Positions 38,154 through 50,430 of a stretch of 64,000 nucleotides of DNA are shown here, in pieces. Location of the stretch: positions 2,692,869-2,756,868 of the forward strand of contig NZ_KV917378.1 of assembly GCF_002019735.1 (NCBI RefSeq), read 5' to 3'. The notes beneath the pieces are model-generated. The model searched no databases. It had not been told where the DNA came from and saw nothing but the letters and a program-made list of their open reading frames with translations. The stretch's first letter is position 1. Each line of letters starts with the position of its first letter. The translations under genes and the position numbers were made by a program. The stretch comes from Salipaludibacillus agaradhaerens (GTDB lineage: Bacteria; Bacillota; Bacilli; Bacillales; Salisediminibacteriaceae).

Positions 38154-38825
38154 TTAATGTGTCGTACGTTTTTCAATTTGTGTTGCCTCACGCTTTTTTA
38201 GTTCTAGTAATTCTTTTTTAACTTCTAACAATTCTTCCTCCAACGCTTTAAACTTGTCAGCGACTGGGTCAGGTAAACTAATATGATCTAAATTGTCTTT
38301 AATTTTTATCCCATCTTGGACAACAATTCTCCCAGGGATACCGACAACGGTAGAGTTGGGCGGTACTTCTTTAAGGACGACGGAGCCTGCACCAATTCTG
38401 GAATGGTGACCAATCCTCATTGACCCAAGTACTTTGGCTCCAGATGCTACCATGACATGGTCTTCTAATGTGGGATGGCGTTTCCCTTTCTCTTTTCCAG
38501 TTCCTCCTAATGTGACTCCTTGGAAAATAGTGACGTTGTCACCGATCTCACAGGTTTCCCCTATAACGACACCCATGCCATGATCAATGAATAGTCTTTG
38601 ACCAATTTTAGCCCCTGGATGAATTTCTATCCCGGTAAAAAAGCGACTCACTTGTGAAATAAAGCGGGCGATAAAATACCATTTTTTATTCCATAGCCAA
38701 TGAGTGAAGCGGTGACACCAGATAGCATGGACCCCAGAATAATTAATAATTACTTCTAATCGGTTCCTCGCTGCTGGATCTTGTTCTAGTACCACATCCA
38801 CATCATTCTTTAATGTTTTAAACAA
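38154..38825 (-). CDS. cysE: Serine O-acetyltransferase
   Basis: 223 residues from a TTG start at 38823-38825, supported by GGAGGAGGGG five bases upstream and by the [20 protein letters not shown] start. The left-handed beta-helix repeats include [20 protein letters not shown] and [20 protein letters not shown]. It makes O-acetylserine from serine and acetyl-CoA, the first step to cysteine. Its C-terminal coiled segment is rich in Glu and Lys. Expression is governed by the T-box. Confidence 0.94.
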   Translation of the reverse strand: MFKTLKNDVDVVLEQDPAARNRLEVIINYSGVHAIWCHRFTHWLWNKKWYFIARFISQVSRFFTGIEIHPGAKIGQRLFIDHGMGVVIGETCEIGDNVTIFQGVTLGGTGKEKGKRHPTLEDHVMVASGAKVLGSMRIGHHSRIGAGSVVLKEVPPNSTVVGIPGRIVVQDGIKIKDNLDHISLPDPVADKFKALEEELLEVKKELLELKKREATQIEKRTTH

Positions 38826-39034
38826 GGAAACCCCTCCTCCCTGTGTGATGAGATAAGTTAGATCTGTAAACAACTATGATGAAAGGCGAAACGACTAAAG
38901 GGTATATAATCCTTCAACTTCATTTTTTAGACGTCGATCGACTAAGCTTTTGCACTCTTTCCTAGGCCAGACTCGCTCTTTCTCATCAGTATTATAGCCA
39001 GTAAAAGTGTATAGGCGACCGTCATACTCGGATT

Positions 39035-39290
39035 AAAAAAAGCATCCCTGTGTCCTTCGACACAGAGACGCTTAATAAACGCGGTTCCACTCTGTTTGAG
39101 CACATGTCGCTTTACATGTACTCCCCTTTTGAAAGATAACGGTTTTCACCCGCTCCTACCTACTAAAGGTTCATTCTCGTTAAGAAGGAGACTCCGAGGT
39201 GCATTTCAGAGGGGACTTCATAAACTGCTTTCAGCCAGGGCAGTTCTCTCTTTAATGAGAGCCATCCTCTTACTTTTCCTCATCAGTTGC
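39035..39290 (-). promoter_or_regulatory. Cysteine-specific T-box leader of cysE-cysS
   Basis: The T-box sequence AGAGTGGAACCGCG is at 39080-39093 on the minus strand. The terminator AAGCGTCTCTGTGTC-GAAG-GACACAGGGATGCTT with a T run is at 39035-39073. In stem I the specifier loop GAAATGCACCTCGGAG places codon UGC (Cys) at 39201-39203. When uncharged tRNA-Cys accumulates, antitermination lets cysE and cysS be expressed, matching both gene products. Confidence 0.95.
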
Positions 39291-39295
39291 TTTTA

Positions 39296-40756
39296 TTATA
39301 AATGTAAAACATCTTCTACACGCTTTTTAACAACCGATCTCCCAAGCAGTTCTATCGTTTGCATGAGATCGGGTCCGTGCACCTGTCCTGAAACAGCTAC
39401 TCGTATCGGCATAAATAATTGTTTCCCTTTATGTCCAGTTTCTTTTTGAACCGCCTTTACAGCTTTTTTAATTTCTTCAGCTGTAAACTCAGTCAGTTCA
39501 TCTACTTTAGTCATAAACGCAGTGAGCACTTCAGGAACTTGCTCACCTGATAAAATTTGTTTAGCTTCTTCATTATACGTGATACTTTCTTTAAAAAACA
39601 ACTCTGTTAACCCAATGATGTCGGCTCCACAGTTTAATTTTTCTTGATGAAGTGTAATAAGGTGATAAGCCCATTCTTTTTGTTCCTCACTCATCATCTC
39701 TGGCAAGCGCCCTGCTTTTTTAAGATGAGGCAAGGCTAACCAAACCACTCGGTCCTTATCGGCGTCTTTCATATATTGATTATTCATCCAAGCTAGTTTT
39801 TGTGTATCAAATACGGCAGGTGCTTTAATCACCCGGTCAAGGGAAAATTGACTAATTAGGTCGTCTTTGGTTAGAAGTTCTTCTTCCCCACCTGGTGACC
39901 AGCCAAGAAGGGCAATAAAGTTGACGATGGCCTCTGGTAAATAACCTAAATCCCGATATTGCTCAACAAATTGAATGATCGTCTCATCGCGCTTACTCAT
40001 TTTTTGTCTGTCTTCATTTAAAATTAATGACGCGTGGGCAAATTTAGGCGGTTCCCAACCGAAGGCATCGTATAATAGTATCTGTCTTGGAGCATTAGAT
40101 AAATGTTCTTCTCCTCGGATCACGTGCGAAATTTTCATGAGGTGATCATCGATGACTACGGCAAAATTATAGGTAGGTACCCCATCTTGACGCACAATGA
40201 CAAAGTCTCCAATGCCATCACTTTCAAACGTAACACGCCCACGTACTTCGTCATCAACTGTAATTTCTTGAGATTCAGGCACAAGAAAACGGATAACCGG
40301 TTTACGCCCTTCCGCTTCGTATGCTTTTCTTTGATCTTCAGTTAAATGACGATCTCTCCCACTATATTTAGGTGTTTCACCTCGTGCTCGTTGTGCTTCC
40401 CTCTCAGCTTCAAGCTCTTCTGTTGTCATGTAGCAATGATAAGCTTTTCCTTCTTTTATGAGTTGGTTGACGTATTGAGTGTAAATATCGAGCCGCTCCA
40501 TGCTTTTATAAGGAGCGAACGGGCCGCCAACATCAACACTTTCGTCCCAATCAATACCAAGCCATTTGAGGCTCTCTAATAACTTTTCAGTCGCTGCCTC
40601 CACATTTCGTGCTTGATCTGTATCTTCAATACGGACGATAAATTTCCCATTTTGATTTCTTGCATAAAGATAGTTAAAAAGTGCAGCTCTTGCTCCACCT
40701 ATATGTAAGTGCCCTGTTGGGCTTGGAGCAAATCTTACACGAACTTGCTGAGTCAT
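39296..40756 (-). CDS. gltX: Glutamyl-tRNA synthetase
   Basis: 486 residues from the ATG at 40754-40756 (GGAAGG upstream; a GTG three codons earlier is less likely). The HIGH-type motif is HLHIGG (16-21) after RFAPSPTG, and the KMSKR motif is [10 protein letters not shown] near residue 252. Bacillaceae usually lack glutaminyl-tRNA synthetase, so this enzyme probably also charges tRNA-Gln for GatCAB; this is inferred. It ends where the T-box region begins. Confidence 0.97.
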   Translation of the reverse strand: MTQQVRVRFAPSPTGHLHIGGARAALFNYLYARNQNGKFIVRIEDTDQARNVEAATEKLLESLKWLGIDWDESVDVGGPFAPYKSMERLDIYTQYVNQLIKEGKAYHCYMTTEELEAEREAQRARGETPKYSGRDRHLTEDQRKAYEAEGRKPVIRFLVPESQEITVDDEVRGRVTFESDGIGDFVIVRQDGVPTYNFAVVIDDHLMKISHVIRGEEHLSNAPRQILLYDAFGWEPPKFAHASLILNEDRQKMSKRDETIIQFVEQYRDLGYLPEAIVNFIALLGWSPGGEEELLTKDDLISQFSLDRVIKAPAVFDTQKLAWMNNQYMKDADKDRVVWLALPHLKKAGRLPEMMSEEQKEWAYHLITLHQEKLNCGADIIGLTELFFKESITYNEEAKQILSGEQVPEVLTAFMTKVDELTEFTAEEIKKAVKAVQKETGHKGKQLFMPIRVAVSGQVHGPDLMQTIELLGRSVVKKRVEDVLHL

Positions 40757-41017
40757 AATCGACACCTTCCATTTCTAAAAATGTACGTTTCCCTTTAGTG
40801 TAACTTATTTTTTCATCAGATACTAACTGTTTGTGTCTACCTCTATGTCAACAGGAAGGCTTCTAAAACAGCAGAACAGAACATCTCTTTTGGAAAAATT
40901 CGTTAACCTTTTTCTTAAATATCATTCTCCATTCTACTCTTTTCAACATTCCCTTACCATTACTGGCCTCTGACGTTAAACGACAAAGTCTCATCAGAGC
41001 TCACATGATGTCCTTTT

Positions 41018-41488
41018 TTACTTTATTAGTAGCACCACTACTTGTGAGGCAATGCCTTCTTCTCTACCGGTAAAACCGAGCTTCTCTGTTGTCGTGGCCT
41101 TTACATTCACCTGAGAAGGCTCAGCTTCTAGCAATTCGGCAATCCGCTCTCTCATTTGATTAATATAAGGTGCCATTTTAGGCTTCTCAGCCATTATCGT
41201 ACAGTCAATATTCCCTAACTTGTAGTCGTATTTTTTTACTAATGTCCATACATGGGCTAAAAGGTTAGCAGAATCTGCATCTTTGAAGTTAGGATCTGTA
41301 TCAGGAAAGTGCTTTCCGATATCTCCTTCCCCTATTGCTCCTAGACAAGCATCAGCGATCGTATGTAATAGCACGTCGGCATCTGAATGACCTAATAACC
41401 CTTTATGATGAGGTATTTGAATACCGCCTAATATAAGGGGTCTACCTTCTACTAACTGATGTACGTCAAAACCTTGTCCTATTCTCAT
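41018..41488 (-). CDS. ispF: 2-C-methyl-D-erythritol 2,4-cyclodiphosphate synthase
   Basis: 156 residues. Metal ligands Asp8, His10 and His42 lie in GQGFDVHQL and HSDADVLLH. It makes the cyclic diphosphate of the MEP isoprenoid pathway. The start overlaps the ispD stop by four bases in the pattern ATGA, so the two consecutive pathway steps are coupled. Confidence 0.97.
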   Translation of the reverse strand: MRIGQGFDVHQLVEGRPLILGGIQIPHHKGLLGHSDADVLLHTIADACLGAIGEGDIGKHFPDTDPNFKDADSANLLAHVWTLVKKYDYKLGNIDCTIMAEKPKMAPYINQMRERIAELLEAEPSQVNVKATTTEKLGFTGREEGIASQVVVLLIK

Positions 41489-42183
41489 GTGTTAGTTGCC
41501 TCCTTACGCTTCTTGATGATGGCTTCAGCAAAAAGCAAATCTTCTGGTGTTGTGATTTTCAAATTTTCATAATTTCCTTCTACTATCGCCACTGGTCTAT
41601 TTAAATACTCCATGAGACTGGCGTCATCTGTTCCTACAAATCCTTCATGAGCCGCTTTTTTATGCGCATTTTTGATCTCTTCTAAATGAAAACCTTGCGG
41701 GGTTTGAGCTGACCAAAGGGCGGATCTATCAACTGTTTGTACAATTTCGTTATCATCCACAAGTTTTACAGTATCTTTTACAGGAACAGCGATAACAGCT
41801 GCCCCTTTCGCATCTGTTGTTTTGACAACATGATGCACGTCCTCTAGTTGGATGAACGGTCTTGCACCATCGTGAATTAACACGATTGGATTGCCGTCGA
41901 TCTTTTGCAAGCCACAGTAAACACTTTGCTGTCGTTCTTCTCCCCCAACCACAATATGTATAACGTTTTTTATCTTATATTCTTTTATCAATGATCTAAT
42001 GGATTCTTCCTCATCCTTATTAACTACAATGACAATCCCTTTACATAGAAGATCCTCCTCAAACACACGAAGCGTGTGAATCAGGAGGGGTATTTTATCT
42101 ATTAATAAAAATTGTTTGTTTTTCCCTGCATTCATTCGTTTACCTTGACCAGCTGCAGGAATAACCACGTAATAGTTTTGCAT
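41485..42183 (-). CDS. ispD: 2-C-methyl-D-erythritol 4-phosphate cytidylyltransferase
   Basis: 232 residues, with the nucleotide-binding motif [10 protein letters not shown] (8-17) and IHDGARPFI and [10 protein letters not shown] further on. It attaches CMP to methylerythritol phosphate. Upstream is a 122-base gap with a long hairpin that may separate it from yacL transcription. Confidence 0.97.
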   Translation of the reverse strand: MQNYYVVIPAAGQGKRMNAGKNKQFLLIDKIPLLIHTLRVFEEDLLCKGIVIVVNKDEEESIRSLIKEYKIKNVIHIVVGGEERQQSVYCGLQKIDGNPIVLIHDGARPFIQLEDVHHVVKTTDAKGAAVIAVPVKDTVKLVDDNEIVQTVDRSALWSAQTPQGFHLEEIKNAHKKAAHEGFVGTDDASLMEYLNRPVAIVEGNYENLKITTPEDLLFAEAIIKKRKEATNT

Positions 42184-42227
42184 AAATAACCTATCCTTTA
42201 TTTTTTGTTTTTTAAAATAAAAGGTAG

Positions 42228-42298
42228 AAAAGATCGGATGGTCTCGACACTGAACCGTAGCATTTTAACGTTGGCCTTGACACGCTGTCCGATCTTTT
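42228..42298 (-). terminator. Long hairpin between yacL and ispD, possible terminator
   Basis: Perfect 11-bp arms AAAAGATCGGA and TCCGATCTTTT enclose 49 bases, and the minus strand continues into CTACCTTTTATTTT. It begins just past the yacL stop. The large loop is unusual for a plain terminator; an attenuator is possible. Confidence 0.5.
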
Positions 42299-42305
42299 AT
42301 GCCTA

Positions 42306-43406
42306 TTAAAGTGCTTTTTCTAATAATTTTGGTTTAGCAAAAATCATGCGCCCAGCAGATGTCTGCAGAACACTTGTGACAATAACCTCAATGTTTTTGC
42401 CAATATAATTTCTGCCTTCTTCCACAACGATCATCGTTCCGTCATCTAAGTAAGCAATTCCTTGATTTTGTTCCTTACCATCTTTAATGACTTGAACGCC
42501 CATCTCTTCCCCTGGGAGAACTACTGGCTTGACTGCATTAGCTAGGTCATTAATGTTTAACACATCAACCCCTTGCAAGTCACATACTTTATTTAAGTTA
42601 AAATCATTTGTAATGACATAGCCTTCAAGAACTTTCGCTAATTTAACAAGTTTGCTGTCTACTTCCTGAATTTCTTCAAAATCACCTTCATAAATTTCAA
42701 CTTCTACAGGTAGCTCTTTTTGAATTTTATTTAAGATATCTAAACCTCTACGTCCACGATTACGTTTTAGAACATCTGAAGAATCAGCTATATGCTGCAA
42801 TTCTTCAAGAACAAATTCGGGAATGAGCAGAGTACCTTCAAGAAATCCCGTTTGGCAGATGTCAGCAATACGCCCGTCTATAATAACACTCGTATCAAGG
42901 ATTTTTAGTTTTCCTCTCTCAATACCACTTTCGCTATCAGGATTTTTCTTAGAATCTTTAGAAGATGACCTGTAACTTGGGAAGAGCCCCATTAGCTCGT
43001 CACGCTTCTGAAATCCGACTTGAAATCCTAAATAACCAAAAAATACTGTTAAAACAAGGGGTAACACTGAGCTTAAGATAGGTATCTCCACACTGTCCAG
43101 TGCGACCGTAATCAGAAATGCTAGCATTAGACCAAGCACTAAACCAAGTGTTCCAAAAAGTAAATCTGTTACTGGAAATTTAACAAGAGTCTCTTCGATA
43201 AATCCAATAAAGCTAACGATATTATCTACAAACCACACGAGAGATAAATATAGAATAAGTGCACCAATGATCGCACCGGTGTACCCATTGATCAGCCACT
43301 CCGGAGCTGCATTAATATTAATAAGACGAATCAAATCCGGTATAAAAATATAGCCGATCGTACCGCCAGTAAATAAAATTAGCAATTGAATCATTTTGCG
43401 AAGCAT
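42306..43406 (-). CDS. yacL: YacL-type PIN/TRAM membrane protein
   Basis: 366 residues from the ATG at 43404-43406 (AAAGGAGGTG upstream). Four hydrophobic segments occupy about residues 5-135. A PIN nuclease-like domain follows ([15 protein letters not shown], then [11 protein letters not shown]) with the conserved aspartates, and a C-terminal TRAM domain ([20 protein letters not shown]). The family is conserved in Bacilli but I know no firm function; membrane-tethered RNA cleavage or binding is plausible. Two promoters stand upstream. Confidence 0.85.
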   Translation of the reverse strand: MLRKMIQLLILFTGGTIGYIFIPDLIRLININAAPEWLINGYTGAIIGALILYLSLVWFVDNIVSFIGFIEETLVKFPVTDLLFGTLGLVLGLMLAFLITVALDSVEIPILSSVLPLVLTVFFGYLGFQVGFQKRDELMGLFPSYRSSSKDSKKNPDSESGIERGKLKILDTSVIIDGRIADICQTGFLEGTLLIPEFVLEELQHIADSSDVLKRNRGRRGLDILNKIQKELPVEVEIYEGDFEEIQEVDSKLVKLAKVLEGYVITNDFNLNKVCDLQGVDVLNINDLANAVKPVVLPGEEMGVQVIKDGKEQNQGIAYLDDGTMIVVEEGRNYIGKNIEVIVTSVLQTSAGRMIFAKPKLLEKAL

Positions 43407-43501
43407 GTACGTCACCTCCTTTTACTATTATAGACAACCCTTCTAAATACAAACATAAAATGATTAAAATCACAAAAAGTTACATATTAAATCATAGTCA
43501 T

Positions 43502-43530
43502 ACCATACCACTGGGCTTTAAAATTGTCAA
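43502..43530 (-). promoter_or_regulatory. Probable promoter of yacL, proximal
   Basis: A perfect TTGACA (43525-43530), 17-base spacer and TATGGT (43502-43507). Confidence 0.6.
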
Positions 43531-43546
43531 TTATAGCAAATAATCA

Positions 43547-43576
43547 ATTATATCTCTCATTGATAGTATTCGTCAA
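43547..43576 (-). promoter_or_regulatory. Probable promoter of yacL, distal
   Basis: TTGACG (43571-43576), 18-base spacer and a perfect TATAAT (43547-43552), in the 197-base disA-yacL gap. Confidence 0.6.
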
Positions 43577-43603
43577 GAGTTGATTTTTTATGACAGTTTT
43601 CTT

Positions 43604-44686
43604 TTAAATATGTCGGTCTATAAATAATTGTTCTTGGATCCGAACGAGTCCATCTTTTATTTTTTTGGCTCTCGCTTCTCCAATACCATCGACATCATCC
43701 AACTCATCAATGGTTGCTCGTAAAATAAAAGGTAATTCATTAAAACTGGCAATCAAGTTGTCTATGACCATTGGAGGGATTCTAGGGATTTTGTTAAGGA
43801 TCCGGTAGCCCCGTGGATAAACTGTCTGCTCAGCTAAATTCGCCACCCGACTGTACCCGAGTAGCTTGACTATCACTTGATCATCGAGCAATTCGTCAGT
43901 GGATAACCTTTTTAATTTTAATAAAACTTCTTCAGGGTCCAATTTATCATCTTTCATATAATCTTTAATTAATAGCAATGCTTCCTTTTCAGTATTTAAA
44001 ACGAGTTCTTCTAGTTGCATCGAAATGAGACGCCCTTCATTACCTAGCTCGTTTACGTAGTTTAAGATTTCCCCTTTAATGCGCAATACCATCTCAATCC
44101 GATGCATCACTTGAGATACTTCCTGAAATGTAACTAATTCCTCAAGTTCTAATGCCCCTAAATTTGTGATGCTTTGGTCAAGAACCGACTTGTACTTTTC
44201 AAGTGTTTGGATAGCCTGATTAGCTTTTGTAAGAATGACACCTATATCTTTTAAAGCATACCGATGCTCACCTTGATAAAGGGTAATGACGTTTCGCCTT
44301 TGCGAAATAGATATCACAAGATTACCAGTTTGTGTTGCCACGCGTTGAGCCGTCCTATGTCTAATACCCGTCTCTGTGGACTCTATTGTATTATCCGGCA
44401 CAAGCTGGGTGTTTGCATAGAGGATTCTACTTCCATCTTCACTAAGTATAATCGCACCATCCATTTTTGCCAGCTCATAGAGGTAAGCAGGAGAGAAATC
44501 ACTATTTATGAAGAAACCGCCATCCACAATAGGTACCATCTCATTGGTGTAGCCTAAGACGATTAACCCGCCCGTTTTTGCTCGTAGTACATTATCGATA
44601 CCCTCTCGTAAAGCTGTTCCTGGCGCTACCAGCTTTAGCACATTGGCGATAAAACCGGCTTTATAGTTCAAACTTTGGTGATCCAC
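43604..44686 (-). CDS. disA: DNA integrity scanning protein DisA, diadenylate cyclase
   Basis: 360 residues from a GTG start at 44684-44686 with AGGAGGGG six bases upstream. The DAC domain has DGA at 76-78 and RHR at 109-111, the catalytic signature for making cyclic di-AMP from two ATP. A helical spine follows and a C-terminal helix-hairpin-helix domain ([13 protein letters not shown]) binds branched DNA. It overlaps the end of radA by 26 bases. In Bacillus it delays sporulation on DNA damage. Confidence 0.97.
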   Translation of the reverse strand: MDHQSLNYKAGFIANVLKLVAPGTALREGIDNVLRAKTGGLIVLGYTNEMVPIVDGGFFINSDFSPAYLYELAKMDGAIILSEDGSRILYANTQLVPDNTIESTETGIRHRTAQRVATQTGNLVISISQRRNVITLYQGEHRYALKDIGVILTKANQAIQTLEKYKSVLDQSITNLGALELEELVTFQEVSQVMHRIEMVLRIKGEILNYVNELGNEGRLISMQLEELVLNTEKEALLLIKDYMKDDKLDPEEVLLKLKRLSTDELLDDQVIVKLLGYSRVANLAEQTVYPRGYRILNKIPRIPPMVIDNLIASFNELPFILRATIDELDDVDGIGEARAKKIKDGLVRIQEQLFIDRHI

Positions 44687-46064
44687 TGGATACCCCTCCT
44701 AAAGTCACGTCAATCGCTTCATTCACACTACTTACGCCTGTCACTTCTATACCTGAAGGGATCGTCCAACCCCCTTCATTTTTTTTAGGAATGATCACAC
44801 GTTTAAATCCCAGTTTTACCGCTTCATTAACCCGTTGTTCAATCCGTGTCACTCTTCTCACTTCTCCGGTTAACCCTACTTCCCCTACAATCGCATCCGC
44901 TGGAGCAGTTGGTGCATCACGGAAACTCGAGGCAATTGAAACTGCTATAGCCAAGTCGATGGACGGCTCATCAAGCCTGACGCCCCCTGCTACTTTGACA
45001 TACGCATCATGATTCTGAAGCATCATTCCTACTCTTTTTTCAAGTACAGCCATGATAAGAGAAATTCGATTATGGTCAATACCTGTTGCCATACGCCGAG
45101 GATTACCGAAGCTTGTAGGTGAGATAAGTGATTGTATTTCTACTAAAACCGGTCGCGTTCCTTCCATAGAAGCCACCACTGCTGAGCCAGCTGCTCCTGT
45201 GGATCGTTCTTCCAGAAATATCTCCGACGGGTTTAGTACTTCTTCAAGTCCTTCTTCTTTCATTTCAAAAATACCAATTTCATTTGTGGAGCCGAAGCGA
45301 TTTTTCACTGCGCGAAGTATGCGGTACGTATGATGACGTTCACCTTCGAAGTATAAGACAGAGTCAACCATATGTTCGAGAATACGAGGACCTGCAATAG
45401 AACCTTGTTTTGTGACATGCCCTACAAGAAAAATGGCAATGCCTTTTGTTTTTGCAATACGCATAAATGCTGAGGTACATTCTCTTACTTGAGAAACACT
45501 CCCAGGAGCACTTGTGATACTTTCTAAATATACGGTTTGGATAGAATCAATTATAACTAATGATGGCTTCATTTCTTCGATCACTTTTTCAATGTTATCT
45601 ACATCTGTTTCTGCTAAAACAAATAATTGATCATTGCCGATGCCAAGTCGGTCAGCACGTAATTTCGTCTGCTTTGTTGATTCCTCGCCTGAAATATAGA
45701 GAACGCGTTGTTTACGTTCGGAAAGAGTAGAGGAAACTTGCAATAAAAGCGTCGATTTTCCAATACCCGGATCGCCTCCAACTAAAACAAGTGATCCAGG
45801 CACAATTCCGCCACCTAGTACACGGTTTAATTCATTAATATAAGTGCTTATACGAGGTTCTTCGGTGCGTTCAATAGCAGTAATAGGTTCTGGTTTTACC
45901 GTTCGTTTTTCTCCTGTTGAGAATCCCCGTTTTGGGGCCGATGAATCTGATTCAATTTCTTCAACGAGTGTATTCCAATTTTGGCAGCCAGGGCATTTCC
46001 CCATCCATCGGGTGGATTCGTAACCACAATCTTGACACACGAATTTAGTTTTTCTCTTCGCCAT
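44661..46064 (-). CDS. radA: DNA repair protein RadA/Sms
   Basis: 467 residues. An N-terminal zinc finger (Cys10, Cys13, Cys24, Cys27) leads to a RecA-like ATPase with Walker [10 protein letters not shown] (about 96-104), the RadA-specific [15 protein letters not shown] motif and a C-terminal Lon-like domain. It acts on recombination intermediates and its coupling to disA is functional, since RadA modulates DisA. Its end overlaps disA. Confidence 0.97.
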   Translation of the reverse strand: MAKRKTKFVCQDCGYESTRWMGKCPGCQNWNTLVEEIESDSSAPKRGFSTGEKRTVKPEPITAIERTEEPRISTYINELNRVLGGGIVPGSLVLVGGDPGIGKSTLLLQVSSTLSERKQRVLYISGEESTKQTKLRADRLGIGNDQLFVLAETDVDNIEKVIEEMKPSLVIIDSIQTVYLESITSAPGSVSQVRECTSAFMRIAKTKGIAIFLVGHVTKQGSIAGPRILEHMVDSVLYFEGERHHTYRILRAVKNRFGSTNEIGIFEMKEEGLEEVLNPSEIFLEERSTGAAGSAVVASMEGTRPVLVEIQSLISPTSFGNPRRMATGIDHNRISLIMAVLEKRVGMMLQNHDAYVKVAGGVRLDEPSIDLAIAVSIASSFRDAPTAPADAIVGEVGLTGEVRRVTRIEQRVNEAVKLGFKRVIIPKKNEGGWTIPSGIEVTGVSSVNEAIDVTLGGVSSGSPKFEL

Positions 46065-46186
46065 TCGTTGACCGACTCCTTTAAAAAATAAACTATGTGG
46101 GTATCATTTTAGCACGTAAAAATGGTTTATAGGGCCGTTAGTTTAATCCGGGTTTTATCATTATGTACGATTTATAATAATTATGA

Positions 46187-46231
46187 AGTAAAAAGGAGAA
46201 GTTTCTTAATTTAAGAACTTCCCCCTTTCCG
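46187..46231 (-). terminator. Terminator-like hairpin between clpC and radA
   Basis: AAAGGGGGAAGTT-CTTAA pairs with TTAAG-AAACTTCTCCTTT, followed by TTTACTTC on the minus strand. It lies 80 bases past the clpC stop, and may let only part of the clpC transcript continue into radA-disA. Confidence 0.6.
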
Positions 46232-46310
46232 TCTTTATAACACTAACGTAAAATCTATATGTCAGAAGTCTTTAATCGGGTGGCAGAATCTCACTTTTCC
46301 TTTTCATAAA

Positions 46311-48773
46311 TTATGATTTAGCTTTAGATTTCCTCGGCTTTTTTGAGACGACAACATACTCATCATCTTTAACGTCAATGGCTACCGATTGACCTTTGGC
46401 TAACTTACCTCTAAGAAGTTCCTCGGACAATCGATCTTCAACTTGCTTTTGTAAAGCACGGCGCAATGGGCGAGCACCGTATTCAGGATCAAATCCTTCA
46501 TCGGCAATTTTCGCTTTTGCTTTTTCTGTTAATTCAAAGTTAATATCCTGGTCTGCTAAGCGTTTTTGCAGTTCATTGGCCATAAGGGTCACAATTTCTT
46601 TGATGTGCTCTTTCTCAAGAGAGTGGAACACAATAATTTCGTCTATACGGTTTAGGAACTCTGGGCGGAAGCTTTTCTTCAATTCGCCCATAACCTTACC
46701 TTTCATGTCTTTATAATCTTCTCCAAAGCGGTGTGCAGTAAATCCTAGACTTTTTTCTTGTCTCAGTACACTTGCGCCTACGTTTGATGTCATAATTATG
46801 GCTGTGTTGCGGAAATCAACCCGACGCCCTTTAGAGTCTGTTAAGAAGCCGTCTTCTAGTACTTGAAGTAATATATTAAATACTTCTGGATGCGCCTTTT
46901 CAACTTCGTCCAGTAATATTACTGAGTAAGGTTTGCGACGGACCTTTTCAGTCAACTGTCCACCTTCTTCATGACCTACATACCCAGGAGGTGAACCGAC
47001 TAAGCGGCTTGTCGTATGTTTTTCCATAAATTCGGACATGTCAATACGAATAATCGCGTCTTCATCACCGAACAACGATTCAGCAACAGCCCTTGCCAAT
47101 TCTGTCTTACCTACACCTGTTGGTCCAAGGAAAATAAATGAGCCGATCGGACGTTTTGGATCTTTGAGACCGGCACGAGCACGACGAATGGCTTTTGAAA
47201 CAGCTTCAACTGCCTCGTTCTGTCCAATAACTCGATTATGAAGGATCTCTTCCATTCGAAGAAGACGGTCTGTTTCTTCTTCGGCTAGTTTACTTACTGG
47301 CACCCCCGTCCACGTAGAGACAACAGATGCGATATCTTCCGTCGTCACTTCTGAATCTTCTTGTCCTTGCTTTTCTTTCCATTCATTTTTTAAGGAATCT
47401 AGTTCTTCGCGTAGCTTTTGTTCCTTATCTCTTAAAGAGGCTGCTTTCTCAAATTCTTGGCTTTGCACAGCTGCATCCTTTTCCTTACGAAGTTCTTCAA
47501 GATTGTGCTCTTTCTCCTTTAAGTTAGGCGGAGCTGTATAAGATCTAAGTCGCACTTTTGAGGCCGCTTCATCTATTAAATCAATGGCTTTATCCGGCAA
47601 AAATCTGTCTGATATATAGCGATCTGATAATTGTACAGCCGCTTCGATTGCATCATCCGTAATAGTGACACGATGGTGGGCTTCATAACGATCTCTTAAC
47701 CCGCTTAAAATCTGAATAGATTCATCTGTTGTCGGCTCATCTACTTGAATCGGTTGGAAGCGTCGCTCAAGGGCAGAATCCTTTTCAATGTATTTTCTGT
47801 ATTCATCAAGTGTTGTGGCACCGATACACTGTAACTCTCCTCGAGCAAGAGACGGCTTTAGAATGTTAGATGCATCAATGGCGCCCTCAGCTCCACCTGC
47901 ACCAATTAACGTATGAAGTTCATCAATAAAGAGAATAACATTTCCCGCTTGCCGAATCTCTTCCATCACTTTTTTCAAGCGGTCTTCAAACTCTCCCCGA
48001 TATTTGGTTCCTGCTACTACGGTCCCCATATCTAGCGTCATAACTCGTTTGTTTCTAAGAGTCTCTGGTACTTCATTATTAATAATTTGTTGCGCAAGCC
48101 CTTCAGCAATAGCTGTTTTACCAACACCAGGTTCCCCTATTAATACTGGATTATTTTTAGTACGTCGGCTAAGGATTTGAATAACGCGTTCAATTTCTTT
48201 TGATCTTCCAATCACCGGATCAATTTGATCTTCTTTAGCTATTGCCGTTAAATCCCTTGCAAGACTATCAAGTGTCGGTGTGCTAGCATTTGTAGCCCCC
48301 GTTCCTCCACCTGCTTGCTGCTGACTATTAGCTGATTCACTTGAACCTAAAAGCTGTAGCACCTGCTGCCGTGCTTTATTTAAGCTAACGCCTAAATTGT
48401 TAAGAACACGTGCTGCCACACCTTCTCCCTCACGAATCAACCCTAATAAAATATGCTCAGTCCCTACATAAGAATGTCCAAGTTTTCTCGCCTCATCCAT
48501 CGATAATTCTATGACCTTCTTCGCTCTTGGCGTGTAGTGAATCTGTTTAGTTGTTTCTTCTCCTTTACCGATTAAATTCTCCACTTCAACTTGGATTTTT
48601 TCTGAACCCAACCCTAAAGCTGAAAGCGCCTTAGCAGCAATCCCTTCTCCTTCACTTACTAAACCAAGCAAAATATGCTCAGTTCCTATATTGCTATGAC
48701 CTAATCGGCCAGCTTCTTCTTGAGCTAATGCTAAAACCTTTTGCGCGCGTTCTGTAAATCTTCCAAACATCAT
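46311..48773 (-). CDS. clpC: ATP-dependent Clp protease ATP-binding subunit ClpC
   Basis: 820 residues. Two N-terminal repeats (about 1-145), first AAA+ domain with GEPGVGKT (213-220), a UVR-containing middle domain ([20 protein letters not shown]) that binds the adaptor MecA, and a second AAA+ domain with GPTGVGKTE. The C-terminus is basic. It unfolds substrates, including arginine-phosphorylated proteins, for ClpP. Two adjacent ATGs are possible starts; GGAGGTG precedes them. Confidence 0.97.
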   Translation of the reverse strand: MMFGRFTERAQKVLALAQEEAGRLGHSNIGTEHILLGLVSEGEGIAAKALSALGLGSEKIQVEVENLIGKGEETTKQIHYTPRAKKVIELSMDEARKLGHSYVGTEHILLGLIREGEGVAARVLNNLGVSLNKARQQVLQLLGSSESANSQQQAGGGTGATNASTPTLDSLARDLTAIAKEDQIDPVIGRSKEIERVIQILSRRTKNNPVLIGEPGVGKTAIAEGLAQQIINNEVPETLRNKRVMTLDMGTVVAGTKYRGEFEDRLKKVMEEIRQAGNVILFIDELHTLIGAGGAEGAIDASNILKPSLARGELQCIGATTLDEYRKYIEKDSALERRFQPIQVDEPTTDESIQILSGLRDRYEAHHRVTITDDAIEAAVQLSDRYISDRFLPDKAIDLIDEAASKVRLRSYTAPPNLKEKEHNLEELRKEKDAAVQSQEFEKAASLRDKEQKLREELDSLKNEWKEKQGQEDSEVTTEDIASVVSTWTGVPVSKLAEEETDRLLRMEEILHNRVIGQNEAVEAVSKAIRRARAGLKDPKRPIGSFIFLGPTGVGKTELARAVAESLFGDEDAIIRIDMSEFMEKHTTSRLVGSPPGYVGHEEGGQLTEKVRRKPYSVILLDEVEKAHPEVFNILLQVLEDGFLTDSKGRRVDFRNTAIIMTSNVGASVLRQEKSLGFTAHRFGEDYKDMKGKVMGELKKSFRPEFLNRIDEIIVFHSLEKEHIKEIVTLMANELQKRLADQDINFELTEKAKAKIADEGFDPEYGARPLRRALQKQVEDRLSEELLRGKLAKGQSVAIDVKDDEYVVVSKKPRKSKAKS

Positions 48774-48796
48774 ATATAGACACCTCCATAAATTAA

Positions 48797-49867
48797 TTAA
48801 ATATCTCCTTCAAGTTTTAATCGTTCTCTAATAATGGCCGCTCTGCGTTCGTCACGCTGAGAGGTCCCTAACTGTTCACCTGCATATTGCTGTAGAAAAC
48901 CCGGTTGGGTCAATATCATTAATTCATTTAAAATCTTGCCATTTACATCTTTTATGACTCCTATATCAATACCTAGTCTTACATCGGACAATCGTTGCAT
49001 GGCTTCTTTTGATTCCATACTTCTACTATATGACAAGATACCATATGACCGATAAATTCTATCTTCAAGCTGATTTTGCGATTCTTCACTTAATAACTCT
49101 CTAGCTGCCCGTTCATGTTGTATTAATTGTTTTACAACACTTCTTAAATCCTCAACAATATCTTGTTCAGATTTTCCAAGTGTTGTCTGGTTAGAGATTT
49201 GAAACAGGTTACCCAGTGCCTCACTACCTTCCCCATAAATCCCACGTACGACAAGACCTAATTGATTAATGGCTGGTAATATTCTGTTAAGATTTTTGGT
49301 AAGGACTAGAGCTGGCAGATGCATCATGACTGAAGACCTTAAACCAGTCCCTACATTAGTAGGACAGCTTGTAAGGTACCCTCTTCTTTCATCAAATCCA
49401 AAATCAAGTTTTTCCTCCATCCAGTCGTCCATACTATTTGCAAATTTTAAAACTTCATCTAGCTGGAAACCTGATAATAAGCACTGAATTCTAAAATGAT
49501 CCTCTTCATTAATCATAACGCTTAAAGACTCATCTTCACTTAGAAGGACTGCCCCTTCTTTTGCACTGTTAGCAAGATTAGGACTAATTAAATGTTTCTC
49601 CATTAAAACTCTTTTTTCATTTTCTTTCAAATCATTCATTTTTAGAAGTTCTAATTGGCCAAACTGACGATGAGAATGGTTAGCAAATTTATGGTCCACT
49701 TGATGTTGAATACCTTGCAACTGCTCTTCAGTTGCTAATATTGGAAAAGGAACGTTTTGTAAGTTTCTAGCCAATCTAACACGGCTACTTATGACAATAT
49801 CTGCATCTGGTCCTTCATTTTTCATCCAAGGACTAACCGCCTGACTAATAAATGATTCTAGGGACAT
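48797..49867 (-). CDS. mcsB: Protein arginine kinase McsB
   Basis: 356 residues of the phosphagen-kinase fold. The [10 protein letters not shown] segment and the catalytic Cys168 in [10 protein letters not shown] are present. McsB phosphorylates arginines, which mark proteins for ClpCP and inactivate CtsR. It lies two bases after mcsA, whose product activates it. Confidence 0.96.
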   Translation of the reverse strand: MSLESFISQAVSPWMKNEGPDADIVISSRVRLARNLQNVPFPILATEEQLQGIQHQVDHKFANHSHRQFGQLELLKMNDLKENEKRVLMEKHLISPNLANSAKEGAVLLSEDESLSVMINEEDHFRIQCLLSGFQLDEVLKFANSMDDWMEEKLDFGFDERRGYLTSCPTNVGTGLRSSVMMHLPALVLTKNLNRILPAINQLGLVVRGIYGEGSEALGNLFQISNQTTLGKSEQDIVEDLRSVVKQLIQHERAARELLSEESQNQLEDRIYRSYGILSYSRSMESKEAMQRLSDVRLGIDIGVIKDVNGKILNELMILTQPGFLQQYAGEQLGTSQRDERRAAIIRERLKLEGDI

Positions 49868-49869
49868 GG

Positions 49870-50409
49870 TTATTCACCCCCCTTTTTATGCAGGGTTGTT
49901 TCTAGAGAGCGTATCCGATCTCTTGTTTCCGCCGCTTCTTCAAAAGCTTCATTTTCAATCAACTCTTTTAATCGTTCTTTTAATTCTTCTAATTCGCGAT
50001 GAACATGTAAGTCTTTCCCTTTTCGTTTAGGTATTTTACCTTGGTGACTAGCATTCCCTCCATGAATACGTTTAAAAACAGGGTCTAGCTTTTCATCAAA
50101 GCTTTTATAGCACTCCGCACATCCAAACCTTCCTAATTCAGCGAACTTTTGATATGTCATACCGCAATGTGTACATTTTAACTCAGGACGTGGTGTATCA
50201 AATGATTGCTTTTTTGTTGAGGAAAATGGTTGATCCGCATCCAGAAGACCTGATAACAACTGGTGAATAGAAAAACTATTAGAACCAGGGATATACTCCC
50301 CTTTGTCTTTCGCGCACGTTTCGCAAATATGAAATTCTGTCTTTTCACCATTTATAATCTTTGTGAAATGCAGGCTTGCTGGACGCTGTTGGCATTCTTG
50401 ACAAAGCAT
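49870..50409 (-). CDS. mcsA: McsA, activator of McsB
   Basis: 179 residues. Two zinc-binding modules: Cys3, Cys6, Cys29, Cys32 and Cys79, Cys82, Cys97, Cys100. A C-terminal UVR domain ([20 protein letters not shown]) follows. It activates McsB and links to stress response and metal sensing. Between ctsR and mcsB. Confidence 0.94.
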   Translation of the reverse strand: MLCQECQQRPASLHFTKIINGEKTEFHICETCAKDKGEYIPGSNSFSIHQLLSGLLDADQPFSSTKKQSFDTPRPELKCTHCGMTYQKFAELGRFGCAECYKSFDEKLDPVFKRIHGGNASHQGKIPKRKGKDLHVHRELEELKERLKELIENEAFEEAAETRDRIRSLETTLHKKGGE

Positions 50410-50430
50410 GTTAATCCCTCCCCAATTAAA

